Assembly: GCA_965218555.1 (NCBI GenBank)
Contig: OZ244625.1
Span: 2,852,001 to 2,916,000, forward strand
Source of the DNA: JAPPLB01 sp965218555
GTDB taxonomy: Bacteria; Acidobacteriota; Terriglobia; Bryobacterales; UBA6623
Direction: 5' to 3'
DNA length: 64,000 nt
The notes beneath the pieces are model-generated. The model made no database searches and was not told where the DNA came from. It saw only the letters and a list, made by a program, of their open reading frames with translations. Below are positions 19,628 to 27,731 of this stretch, one piece after another; the first letter of the stretch is position 1; the number at the start of each line of letters is the position of its first letter. The translations under genes and the position numbers were made by a program.

Positions 19628-19783
19628 CAGACAAGTGCTCTCGTTCTGCAGGTTGTGTGCTCGATGCCCATTTGCGCGTGCCTCGGTTCTCTTCGTAACG
19701 GGGCGTCATGCGGATAGGACAGATTCGTGCGGGGCCATCATAGCCGAGTGTCAAGTCGGCCGGTTTCTTTCCGACGAGGGCGG

Positions 19784-20293
19784 CTATTCGGCAGCGGCGG
19801 GGCGGTGAAAGAGGTCGATTTGATCCTGCGCGGGGAGTGGGTGGCGCGGACGGCGAGGCTGGCGGACCGGGCTGCCGATGACGCCGAGGACCTTGAGTGT
19901 CAGCAAGGCCGTGCGCGGAACGAAGATGCGTTGGGTGTTCGCGTTGGGGTCGGGCGGCGTGACGGTGATGCCGTGTTCGTTCAATTGCAGCAGGTCGTTG
20001 GGAATGATGCCTTCGAGGATTTCTTCGTCGCGCAGCGTGAGGCGAATCCACAGGCCGTCGGATTTCGGTCGGGCTCCGAAGATCTTGCGCTGGTTTGGAT
20101 CGGGGTCGTTCTGAAAGTCGCGCACGAAGGCGACGGTGCGGACTTGCTCGTAGGGGATGACCTGGAGTTGGGCGGTACGGTCGAGGAACTCGATGCTGTT
20201 GGGCCGGAGGAAGGTTTGCAGGCTGGCGTAGCCGTGAATCAGGCGTTCATCGGAACAGCGAACACTGACCTTCTTTGTGGTTGAACCGGCCAA
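19784..20293 (-). CDS. Conserved hypothetical protein
   Basis: 169 residues with convincing coding character: KKVSVRCSDERLIHGYASLQ, then IEFLDRTAQLQVIPYEQVRTVAFVRDF, KSDGLWIRLTLRDEEILEGIIPNDLLQL, GITVTPPDPNANTQRIFVPRTALLTLKVLGVIG and a proline/arginine-rich tail. The pattern suggests one compact beta-rich domain; it resembles a conserved acidobacterial family of unknown function that I cannot name with certainty. No signal peptide or membrane segment. It is transcribed away from the xerD-like gene, which starts 130 bp further on. Confidence 0.7.
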   Translation of the reverse strand: MAGSTTKKVSVRCSDERLIHGYASLQTFLRPNSIEFLDRTAQLQVIPYEQVRTVAFVRDFQNDPDPNQRKIFGARPKSDGLWIRLTLRDEEILEGIIPNDLLQLNEHGITVTPPDPNANTQRIFVPRTALLTLKVLGVIGSPVRQPRRPRHPLPAQDQIDLFHRPAAAE

Positions 20294-20422
20294 GAGGCGC
20301 GCGCCTGATGCGCTCCGCGGGAAAGAGCGCCTCCTTATCCTTAGTCAATACTAGTATGGCCGCGGCGCTGGAGTCAAGCAAAAAGAAGCACGTAAGTTAT
20401 TCATTTTGCTACTGTTGAAGTA

Positions 20423-21310
20423 ATGGCTGCCGCGCCGGTCGAGGAGTTTCTTTTCTATTGCCGCAGCGAGAAGGGGCTGGCCGGGAACACGCTTGCTGCT
20501 TACCGGCAGGATCTGGAGAAGCTGTCGGCGTACTGCAAGAAGCTTGAGCGGGATGTGCTCGACGCGGGTGAGGACGAGGTGCGCGGCTTCGTGGATTCGC
20601 TCTACGGAGCAAGGTTGACGAGCCGGTCGATCTCCCGGCACATCGCGAGCATTCGCAATTTTTACAAGTATTTTCTGAGCCGTGGCCGCATCGTCGAAGA
20701 CCCGGCGGCGGACATCGGCTCGCCGAAACAGTGGAAGCGGTTGCCGAAGTACCTGTCCTTGGACGAAGTCGATCGCCTGCTCGAAGCGCCCGATCACACC
20801 AAGCCGCTGGGGCTGCGGGATCGGGCGATGCTGCAGTTGCTCTACGCGACAGGTCTGCGGGTTTCCGAACTGGTATCGGTGGAGCATCGGAGTCTGAACG
20901 CCGAGATGGGCTTCCTGCGGTTGACGGGCAAGGGAGGCAAGCAGCGGCTCGTGCCGATCGGGCGGGAGGCCCTGGCAGCGATCGAAACGTACGTGCAAGA
21001 CGGCCGTCCGAAGATTCTCAAGGGCAAGGCCTCGCGGTTCCTGTTCGTCAACGCGCGTGCCGACCGCATCACGCGGCAGAACTTTTGGATCCGGCTGAAA
21101 CGCTACGGGCTGGAAGCGCGGATCACAAGTCCGTTGACGCCGCACGTTCTGCGCCACAGTTTCGCAACCCACTTGTTGGAGGGCGGAGCAGACCTGCGCA
21201 GCGTTCAGATGATGTTGGGACACTCGGATATCTCGACGACGGAGATCTATACGCACGTCCTTCGGGAGCGGTTGCGGAAGGTGTACGATCAACATCACCC
21301 GCGGAGCTAG
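20423..21310 (+). CDS. xerD: Tyrosine site-specific recombinase, XerD-like
   Basis: 295 residues, the normal length of XerC/XerD, which resolve chromosome dimers at dif. The N-terminal SAM-like core-binding domain (residues 1-90, GNTLAAYRQDLEKL) precedes the catalytic domain. Catalytic residues can be placed: R146 (ATGLRVSEL), K170 (TGKGGKQR), H241-x-x-R244 (TPHVLRHSFATHL), H267 (LGHSDIST) and Y276 (TEIYTH). The C-terminus HHPRS matches the usual XerD ending (HPRA). A second copy or dif is not visible here. The stop codon TAG is shared with the first bases of a dispersed repeat element (21308-21490), so the element abuts but does not alter the protein. Confidence 0.92.
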   Translation: MAAAPVEEFLFYCRSEKGLAGNTLAAYRQDLEKLSAYCKKLERDVLDAGEDEVRGFVDSLYGARLTSRSISRHIASIRNFYKYFLSRGRIVEDPAADIGSPKQWKRLPKYLSLDEVDRLLEAPDHTKPLGLRDRAMLQLLYATGLRVSELVSVEHRSLNAEMGFLRLTGKGGKQRLVPIGREALAAIETYVQDGRPKILKGKASRFLFVNARADRITRQNFWIRLKRYGLEARITSPLTPHVLRHSFATHLLEGGADLRSVQMMLGHSDISTTEIYTHVLRERLRKVYDQHHPRS

Positions 21311-21490
21311 CCTGCATGTCTTACCGCGTGGCGAGACGAAGTGCGTGAGAGGGCCGTCAGGACGAGGCGCGAGCCGCTTGGCGCGCGCAGGTGTACTTTG
21401 ACAGTACATCGAGCACGGCAAGCAAGCGCAACGAAGTCATGGCGGTCTCATCGCGTGCTTCGGCCGTCAGGTGGTGAGAAATGTAGGCTA
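21308..21490 (+). repeat. Dispersed palindromic-ended repeat, copy A
   Basis: 183 bp. It begins TAGCCTGCAT and ends ATGTAGGCTA, with the shared core motifs CTTGGCGCGCGCAGG and GAAGTCATGGCGGTC found in all four copies. The TAG is the stop codon of the upstream xerD gene. The terminal inverted repeat is more worn than in copy C. There is one extra T in the middle (ACTTTGACAG) relative to copy C. Confidence 0.9.
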
Positions 21491-21521
21491 GCCTGCCCGC
21501 CGGGACGATCGAGGAGAGGTT

Positions 21522-22457
21522 TTGCGGATTATCACATTAATTGCGAGCGCCACGGAGATTGTTCACGCGCTGGGGCTCGGGGAGTTTCTTGTGGGGCGGT
21601 CGCACGAATGCGATTACCCCCAGTCGGTCAAAGACCTGCCTGTCTGCACCCGGCCGCGATTCGAGGTGTCCGGAAGCAGCCGTGAGATCGACGAGCGGGT
21701 CAAGGAATTGCAGCGGAAGTCGATCGTTGAAGACGCGCTGGGCGTCTACGAGGTGTTCCCTGAGAAACTACGCGAACTGCGGCCGACTCACATCGTCACA
21801 CAGGCGCAGTGCGAGGTGTGCGCGGTAAGTCTGCGGGATGTAGAGTTGGCCGTGCGGCAGGTGACGGACTGCGAGGCGACCATCATCTCGTTGCAACCGA
21901 ACAACCTCGCCGACTTCTGGGCGGATCTATACAAAGCGGCGGCTCATTTGGGAGTGGCGGACAAGGGAGTGCAACTCGTGGCTGATCTGCAATCGCGGAT
22001 GGAAGCGATCGAGTTCGAGACGCGTTCCCTGCCGCTCGATGCGCGACCGACCGTTGCCAGCATCGAATGGGTTGACCCGTTGATGGCGGCCGGGAACTGG
22101 ACGCCGGAGTTGGTGCATATCGCCGGCGGCAGGAACCTGTTTGGTGAAGCCGGCAAGCATTCGCCCTGGATGACGTTTGACGAACTACTCGAAAAGGACC
22201 CGGAGGTGATCGTGATCATGCCGTGCGGGTTCGACCTCGAGCGCACTCGCGAAGATGTTCCGTTGCTTCAGGCACATCAAGGTTGGGCGGACTTGCGGGC
22301 GGTCCGGAATGGGCGAGTGTATCTGACGGATGGGAATCAGTATTTCAATCGTCCGGGGCCGCGGTTGGTGGAGTCGCTCGAGATCCTGGCGGAGGTTCTG
22401 CACCCCGAGACGTTCCGCTTCGGACATCAGGCATCGGGGTGGGAGCGGGTTGCTTAG
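21522..22457 (+). CDS. Cobalamin-binding, BtuF-like periplasmic-binding-fold protein
   Basis: 311 residues from TTG 21522, with GAGGAGAGG close upstream. The sequence RIITLIASATEIVHALGLGEFLVGRSHECDYP is the hallmark of the COG0614 'cobalamin-binding protein' group, followed by VTQAQCEVCAVS, SLQPNNLADFWADL, ASIEWVDPLMAAGNWTPEL and EVIVIMPCGFDLERT. BtuF-type proteins bind corrinoids in the periplasm for an ABC importer, but here I see no signal peptide and no permease or ATPase gene, as is common for this soluble branch; its ligand is therefore uncertain. It is interesting next to homocysteine methyltransferase and a corrinoid-activator-like gene downstream (other strand). Confidence 0.82.
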   Translation: MRIITLIASATEIVHALGLGEFLVGRSHECDYPQSVKDLPVCTRPRFEVSGSSREIDERVKELQRKSIVEDALGVYEVFPEKLRELRPTHIVTQAQCEVCAVSLRDVELAVRQVTDCEATIISLQPNNLADFWADLYKAAAHLGVADKGVQLVADLQSRMEAIEFETRSLPLDARPTVASIEWVDPLMAAGNWTPELVHIAGGRNLFGEAGKHSPWMTFDELLEKDPEVIVIMPCGFDLERTREDVPLLQAHQGWADLRAVRNGRVYLTDGNQYFNRPGPRLVESLEILAEVLHPETFRFGHQASGWERVA

Positions 22458-22571
22458 CCTGCACATGACCTTGATAGTTGACGGCTACGAATCGCCGCTT
22501 CATTGAGGTCCGGCTCATCGCCGATTCGAACCGGCCGGGCGGATGGCACCCGCATGGAGGCGTTCCCGCAG

Positions 22572-23915
22572 CTATTCTTCCGCTTCGTCCTCTTGGAGCC
22601 AGTCCTCATGGAGCCGGGTGAGCCGCTGAACCGCGTCGGCATGTCGTTCGGCAAGGTTGGTTCGCTCGGAAATATCCTCAGCAAGATGCACCAGGAAGGT
22701 GGCGTCGTTACCCCCGAGAAACTCGCGGTTGGTATCACGAGCGTTCACGATCAGTTTCCAGTCCCTCTCGCGGACGGCCCATTGCTTACCGGTCTGCCAA
22801 TGGAAGACCTCGTGGGGCGAGGGGGCATCCGCCGACTTGATGATCGGCATCAGGCTCTTGCCGTCGACGGGCGGGTCGGGCAGGGCCGTCCCGGTGATCT
22901 CCGCAATCGTCGGCAGCCAGTCCAGGGCGGTCGCGAACTGACCGCGGACAGCGCCCTGCGGTAGGGTTCCCGGCATGCTCACGATCGCCGGCACGCGGAT
23001 GCCCCCTTCGAACAAACTGAACTTCGCACCGCGGTAGGGCCCCGCATAGCCGCCGCCGAACATGGTCCTCTCTTCGGTCGAGTGGCCGTGGTCGGACATG
23101 AAGATGATCAGCGTTCGCTCACGCAGGCCCAGCTCATCGACCATGGCTACCACTTCCCCGACCTTCTCATCAAGAGTGGAAACAAGCGCGGCGTACTCCC
23201 GCCTCGGCGTCGGATAGTACGAATAGAGTCGCCGCCACTTCTCCAGGCCTTGCAATGGATAGTGCGGGATGTTGAACGGCAGGTACAGGAAAAACGGCTC
23301 GTCCTTGCTCTCTTCGAGGAATGCTCGAGCCTCGCGCATCATCAGATCGGGGAAGTAGCTCCCATCCTCCCAGTGCTCTTTTTCGTTGCGCCACAGATCG
23401 TGCTTGTTCGGTCCCGACCAGTAGAAGAAGTGCGAGTAATTGTCGATACAGCCGACCTTGTGTCCGAAGAAGGAATCGAACCCTTGATCGAGCGGCCCGT
23501 TGCCGTTCACATGCCCCAGGTGCCACTTGCCCACGATCGTGGTTCGGTAGCCCGCCTGCTTGAGTATTTCCGCAATGGTCACTTGCCGAGCCGGCAGACC
23601 TTCCGCCCGCAAACCCACGTTGCCGGGCACGCCCGCACGCTGCGGATAGCGTCCGGTGAGCAGCGCCGCGCGCGAAGGAGAGCAGACGGGCGCCGCGGCG
23701 TAAAACTGCGTGAAGAGGACCCCCTGGTCCGCCAACCGGTCCAGATTCCGCGTGTAGAGGTCCCTCGCCCCCAACTTCGCCATGTCCAGAGTCCCCTGGT
23801 CGTCGGCGAACATCAGAATCACGTTCGGGGGCCGATCATCAGCCTGCAAGGGCGGCCCAAGGTATCCGAACAACAGCACCAATCCTGCTGCAGCAAGTCG
23901 GCGACAGGTACTCAT
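22572..23915 (-). CDS. Exported type I sulfatase
   Basis: 447 residues with an N-terminal signal peptide ending near QADDR. NVILMFADDQG (about 31-41) gives the two metal-binding aspartates; the formylglycine motif C-S-P-S-R is at 78-82 in AAPVCSPSRAALLTGRYP, so C78 should be converted to formylglycine. Further hallmarks: TIVGKWHLGH, MSDHGHSTEE, and LPTIAEITGTALPDPPVDG. It should hydrolyse sulfate esters of a polysaccharide or small molecule outside the inner membrane. It overlaps the upstream homocysteine methyltransferase gene by four bases. No formylglycine-generating enzyme is in the window. Confidence 0.9.
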   Translation of the reverse strand: MSTCRRLAAAGLVLLFGYLGPPLQADDRPPNVILMFADDQGTLDMAKLGARDLYTRNLDRLADQGVLFTQFYAAAPVCSPSRAALLTGRYPQRAGVPGNVGLRAEGLPARQVTIAEILKQAGYRTTIVGKWHLGHVNGNGPLDQGFDSFFGHKVGCIDNYSHFFYWSGPNKHDLWRNEKEHWEDGSYFPDLMMREARAFLEESKDEPFFLYLPFNIPHYPLQGLEKWRRLYSYYPTPRREYAALVSTLDEKVGEVVAMVDELGLRERTLIIFMSDHGHSTEERTMFGGGYAGPYRGAKFSLFEGGIRVPAIVSMPGTLPQGAVRGQFATALDWLPTIAEITGTALPDPPVDGKSLMPIIKSADAPSPHEVFHWQTGKQWAVRERDWKLIVNARDTNREFLGGNDATFLVHLAEDISERTNLAERHADAVQRLTRLHEDWLQEDEAEE

Positions 23916-24838
23916 GATGTTGTCTCCGAGTTCCGGCGCGCCTCATGGTCGTCGATCACGCGGCGGAACAAGCGAATATGTTCCGGCGTGCTGCCGCAAC
24001 AGCCGCCTACGATACGGACGCCCGCGTCGAGCAGCGCCGGCAGGTCGCCGACCATCTCTTCGGGCGTCTGCTTGTAGACCACCTTCATTTTTTCGAGGAC
24101 CGGCTGGCCGGCGTTGGGTTGCGCCATTGTCGGAAGATCGGACACCGACCGATACGACGCGACGGCCTTCGCCGCCCAGCTTACGTCCACGCCGGCTCCG
24201 CAATTGAGTGCGATGATGTCCACCCCTGCATCGCGCATATGCGCAGCGGCCTGTTCGGGACTGACGCCCATCATCGTGCGGAGCTTCGAGCGGTCGCGCG
24301 TTACATCGTAGGCCATCGATCCGATGACACAGGGGCCCCCGGCCTTCTTGGCGGCGTCGATGCCGATGGCCAGCTCTTCCAGCGCGGTTTGGGTTTCGAC
24401 GATGATGGCGTCCACTCCGGCCGAGACGAGGGCTTCGGCCTGCTGGGAGAAGGCCTCGACGACACGTTGTTCGGGGATTTCGCCATAGGGTTCCATCAAA
24501 CCGCCGAACGGCCCGATATCGCCGAGCACGAAGCCGGGCTTATCGCCGAAAGCTTCGCGCGCCAGTCGGGCGCCGGCTTGATTGATCGCCGCGACGTCGC
24601 CGCCGTGATGATGCCGCTCGAGCATGATGCGGCAGCCGCCGAACGTGTTTGTGATCAGACAGTCGGAACCCGCTTCGACGTAAGCCCTCTGAATCTTCAG
24701 CAGCCGAGCGGGGTGCTCCAGATTCCAGGCTTCACCGCAGCCGCCCGGTTCGAGACCGGCGGATTGGAGCTGCGTCCCCATCGCCCCGTCACTCAGGAGG
24801 ACACGTTGTTGAAGCGCTTCCAGCAGAGTCTGTCCCAT
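23912..24838 (-). CDS. Homocysteine S-methyltransferase family protein
   Basis: 308 residues. The TIM-barrel homocysteine-binding domain shows LSDGAMGTQLQ near the start, ITNTFGG, IVETQTALEEL, ALNCGAG and the zinc-binding GGCCGSTPEHI near the C-terminus, with the first cysteine in LNCGAG. These enzymes move a methyl group to homocysteine, giving methionine; donors are betaine, S-methylmethionine or, in the MetH N-terminal domain, a methyl-corrinoid. No corrinoid-binding domain is fused. The gene lies 18 bp after an ASKHA/[2Fe-2S] corrinoid-activator-like gene and overlaps the sulfatase gene by 4 bp, so the three form one transcript. Confidence 0.88.
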   Translation of the reverse strand: MGQTLLEALQQRVLLSDGAMGTQLQSAGLEPGGCGEAWNLEHPARLLKIQRAYVEAGSDCLITNTFGGCRIMLERHHHGGDVAAINQAGARLAREAFGDKPGFVLGDIGPFGGLMEPYGEIPEQRVVEAFSQQAEALVSAGVDAIIVETQTALEELAIGIDAAKKAGGPCVIGSMAYDVTRDRSKLRTMMGVSPEQAAAHMRDAGVDIIALNCGAGVDVSWAAKAVASYRSVSDLPTMAQPNAGQPVLEKMKVVYKQTPEEMVGDLPALLDAGVRIVGGCCGSTPEHIRLFRRVIDDHEARRNSETTS

Positions 24839-24856
24839 GACCCAATCCTATCGCCT

Positions 24857-26488
24857 TCACTCATCGAGAAGGTTGAGGTCCGGCGGCATCGGCTTGAAAT
24901 GGCAGCCCTCGACGAAAACCTCGAAGAAGTCCGGCGTCGTTTCCAATTCGACGTGCTCGATGCGCTTGACCAGCTTGTCGAGTGACTCGCGCTTGCTCTT
25001 TGAAAGCAACAACTCCTTGGCCCCCTGCAGCGCGGCGTTGCCTACTTTGACGACGCGCTCTTCCCGCACCGAAGCGAGAAAACCAATCTCGATGGCGTTC
25101 GCCACGTCAACGTAGTTCGCGAAACCGCCCGCCAGATAGAGCTTGCTGATGTCCGTCGGCCGCAAGCCCAGCTTCCGCATCACGATGAATTGCCCGCAGT
25201 AGTTCGCCGCCTTGGCTTGGGCAAGATTACTGGCGTCCTCGCGGGAGAAGGTAATCCCTCGCTTCGGGACGATTGCCATCTCCCGCGACTTGTCGGCGAA
25301 AACGCCTTTCGGGCTCATCCGCCCGTGACGGCGCAGCTCAGCGAGCAGATCGATCAACCCCGAACCGCAAAGGCCTCTAGGCTCACCTCCGCCAATCGTT
25401 TCGTACTGCGTGGCCCCGTTCAAGCGCAGGGTCTCGATCGCCCCATCCACTGCCGCCATGCCGTAGCGAATCCCACCGCCTTCGAAAGCCGGTCCCGCGG
25501 GGCACGACGCCGCCATCAGCCGCCCCTCATGCGCGACAACGACTTCGGTGTTCGTCCCGATGTCCACGATCATCACGCTCTCGGTTTGCGATTCGATGTT
25601 GACCGCCACGAGAGCAGCCGCCATGTCTCCGCCGACGTGACTGGCAATCAGCGGCGCAGCGTATACCTTGGCCCTCGGGTGCGCCCATAAGCACAGTTTG
25701 CGCGCGTCCTCAACCAGCGCGGTCGTTCCGCGATCACCCACCAAATACTCGTGCTCGACCGGCGACTTGTATGGCCGTACGCCGATCGACTTCACGTCGA
25801 GGTTGAAGAACAGCTCGCGCATCGTGGAGTTGCCGGCGACGGTGATCTCGTAGATCATCTGTCGCCGCAATGCAAGCCGCCGGCACATCTCGCGCAACTC
25901 TTGATTCAGAGTGTTGATGACGGCATTGTGCAGTTCGCCGTGGAACGGCCCGGAATCGTACGAGATGCGGTGCATCACATCGCTGCCACCGAAACGCTGC
26001 GGGTTCTCGAACGACGCCAGATAACAGCTCTCGCCCGTTTCCAGGTCGACCAGCTCGGCGACCACGGTTGTCGTGCCGAGATCGACGGCGACTCCGTACA
26101 TGTGGCCGCGGTACTTGTCGATGGGCTGGTCTCCGTAAAAGACGTTGTCGCCTTCGCGGCGCACTTCGGGGTCGAGTGATAAGTCCTTTGGGGGACGCGA
26201 AGAGAGAATCTTCTGATTGCTGCGCAACAACGAAAACTCGATGTCCTCGTCGGAGTGCTCAATCACAGCCTGACAAGCGAGCCGGTAATCGCCTCGCAGA
26301 AACGATTCCGGCTCGGTCGGCGCGCTGAGGTTTCTTAGGCCCGCCTTCACTTCGACGACGCACTCGTGGCAAAGGCCGGTGCGGCCGCAGGAAGTCGGTA
26401 CGCGCACCGCGAGCTCGTCGGCGTAATCGAATATCGTCTTGCCGGCTACGAGAGGCAGACTTTGCCCGCCGTAAGCGATCCGGCCCAT
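24857..26488 (-). CDS. [2Fe-2S]/ASKHA ATPase, RACE-type corrinoid-protein reductive activator
   Basis: 543 residues. The N-terminal plant/adrenodoxin-type ferredoxin domain binds [2Fe-2S] through C34, C40, C43 (SCGRTGLCHEC) and C72 (RLACQ). A linker follows, then the DUF4445 ASKHA ATPase domain: VAVDLGTTTVVAELVDLETG, MIVDIGTNTEVVV, GPAFEGGGIRYGMAA, GLCGSGLIDLLAEL, LYLAGGFANYVDV. Proteins of this architecture (RACo, RamA-like RACE proteins) use ATP to drive reduction of inactive Co(II) corrinoid proteins in methyl-transfer systems. The immediate downstream gene is a homocysteine methyltransferase, which supports a methyl-transfer role. No stand-alone corrinoid protein is visible here, so its client is elsewhere. 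Confidence 0.87.
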   Translation of the reverse strand: MGRIAYGGQSLPLVAGKTIFDYADELAVRVPTSCGRTGLCHECVVEVKAGLRNLSAPTEPESFLRGDYRLACQAVIEHSDEDIEFSLLRSNQKILSSRPPKDLSLDPEVRREGDNVFYGDQPIDKYRGHMYGVAVDLGTTTVVAELVDLETGESCYLASFENPQRFGGSDVMHRISYDSGPFHGELHNAVINTLNQELREMCRRLALRRQMIYEITVAGNSTMRELFFNLDVKSIGVRPYKSPVEHEYLVGDRGTTALVEDARKLCLWAHPRAKVYAAPLIASHVGGDMAAALVAVNIESQTESVMIVDIGTNTEVVVAHEGRLMAASCPAGPAFEGGGIRYGMAAVDGAIETLRLNGATQYETIGGGEPRGLCGSGLIDLLAELRRHGRMSPKGVFADKSREMAIVPKRGITFSREDASNLAQAKAANYCGQFIVMRKLGLRPTDISKLYLAGGFANYVDVANAIEIGFLASVREERVVKVGNAALQGAKELLLSKSKRESLDKLVKRIEHVELETTPDFFEVFVEGCHFKPMPPDLNLLDE

Positions 26489-26516
26489 GGATTGTGGCTA
26501 GCCGGTCTGAGGCCCG

Positions 26517-27464
26517 TCAGGGTTTGACGAATTTCTGGACGCGCATCCCGACGTTGACGTCGGTCACGTAGACCGCGCCGTCGTCGCCGGCCGCGACGTC
26601 GTGGGCCCACCAGAACTGGCCGTCTTGACTTCCGAACGACCCCCAGGCTTCGAGGATCTTGCCGTTGAGATCGAGCTTGAGGATCCGATTGCGCTCGGGC
26701 GGCTGAGGATTGAGATCGCCGCCATCGGCCACATAGAGAAAGCGGTCCGAGCCGACGTCGACGCCCCAAGGACGCCCGAGTTCATCGCTCTTCCACTGCT
26801 TGATGAATTTGCCTTCCTTCGTGAATACCTGAATGCGGGAGTTGCCGCGGTCCGCGATGTAGACATTGCCCGCTTCATCGAGAGTGATCCCGTGGGGATC
26901 GACGAACTGCCCTTCTTTATCTCCCTCGGTTCCCCAGTCTCGGATGAACTCACCGCTCGAGTTCAGGTGAACGATGCGGCGGTTGCCGTAGCCGTCCGCC
27001 ACGTACATATCGCCGTTGGGTGCGATCGCGACGTCGGTGGGGCGGTTGAAATGCGAGCCGTCCAAGCCGGGCACGTCCTGCGCCCCGACCGTCATCAGCA
27101 ATTTTCCGTCAGGACTGAATTTGTGGACGGTATGCCGGCGCCCGTCGGTGACCCAGATATTGTCGTTATCATCGACCGTCAGGCCATGCGCCGACCCGAA
27201 CAGTCCATCGCCGAACGACGCGATCATCTTTCCACTTTCGGCCTCGAAAATGATGATCGGACGCGCGCCGCGGTGGAAGACGACGACCTGATTCTTCGAG
27301 TTCACTTCCACGCCCGTGGTCTGGCCAAGGGCAAATCCCTCGGGCAGCTTGGGCCAGCCGTGGACCACTTGGTAGGAGTGATTGGCCGAGGTCGTGAGAA
27401 GGTTCGGCCCCGCCGCGAGAACAAGCAAAACGAGGAATACTGCAAGAAGGAACGAGCGCTGCAT
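26517..27464 (-). CDS. Secreted NHL-repeat beta-propeller protein
   Basis: About 315 residues from ATG 27464, which has CAGGAGA upstream and opens a signal peptide (MQRSFLLAVFLVLLVLAAG). Six NHL blades are seen, for example HGLTVDDNDNIWVTDGRRHTV, RPTDVAIAPNGDMYVADGYG and DPHGITLDEAGNVYIADRGNS (quoted in part). The set resembles peptidyl-hydroxyglycine alpha-amidating lyase-like propellers, but catalytic identity cannot be claimed. It is 28 bp upstream of the corrinoid-activator gene on the same strand, so it may head that transcript. It is exported and probably a binding or scaffold protein. Confidence 0.82.
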   Translation of the reverse strand: MQRSFLLAVFLVLLVLAAGPNLLTTSANHSYQVVHGWPKLPEGFALGQTTGVEVNSKNQVVVFHRGARPIIIFEAESGKMIASFGDGLFGSAHGLTVDDNDNIWVTDGRRHTVHKFSPDGKLLMTVGAQDVPGLDGSHFNRPTDVAIAPNGDMYVADGYGNRRIVHLNSSGEFIRDWGTEGDKEGQFVDPHGITLDEAGNVYIADRGNSRIQVFTKEGKFIKQWKSDELGRPWGVDVGSDRFLYVADGGDLNPQPPERNRILKLDLNGKILEAWGSFGSQDGQFWWAHDVAAGDDGAVYVTDVNVGMRVQKFVKP

Positions 27465-27629
27465 GGCGTCTCCTGAAAAACTGTGCAAGAGAGTGAGGCG
27501 ATGTTGACCTCTCAAGAGTGTAACTCAACTACGGGATCGAGAGCGCCCACGGGCCGCTATGCAATGACAGCGGCTTACGCAACGGTTCGGCGTTCTGCGA
27601 TCAGTCGGACCGTGTCGGCGGAGCGGGTG

Positions 27630-27731
27630 ATGGCGCTCACTGACATTCATGCCATCATACCACCGACAGCGACCCCCTTCGATGACGTAGGCCAAGTTGA
27701 CGCACAGGGGCATGAAGCCGATTTCGGCTAG
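27630..27731 (+). pseudogene. 5' fragment of a DHDPS/DapA-family gene
   Basis: The plus strand reads MALTDIHAIIPPTATPFDD then VGQVDAQGHEADFG and stops at TAG. This matches the first ~30 residues of dihydrodipicolinate synthase-family enzymes (pattern GI.PP..TPF...G.VD). The rest of the TIM barrel is absent: the next gene, on the other strand, starts immediately. I take it as a truncated relic. A full-length DHDPS-family gene of a different subgroup lies at 47544-48623. Confidence 0.55.

Noticed and set aside
22455..22463. TAGCCTGCA after the BtuF-like gene, resembling the left end of the dispersed repeat
   Set aside because: Only nine bases match and no right end or core follows; too short to call a fifth copy.
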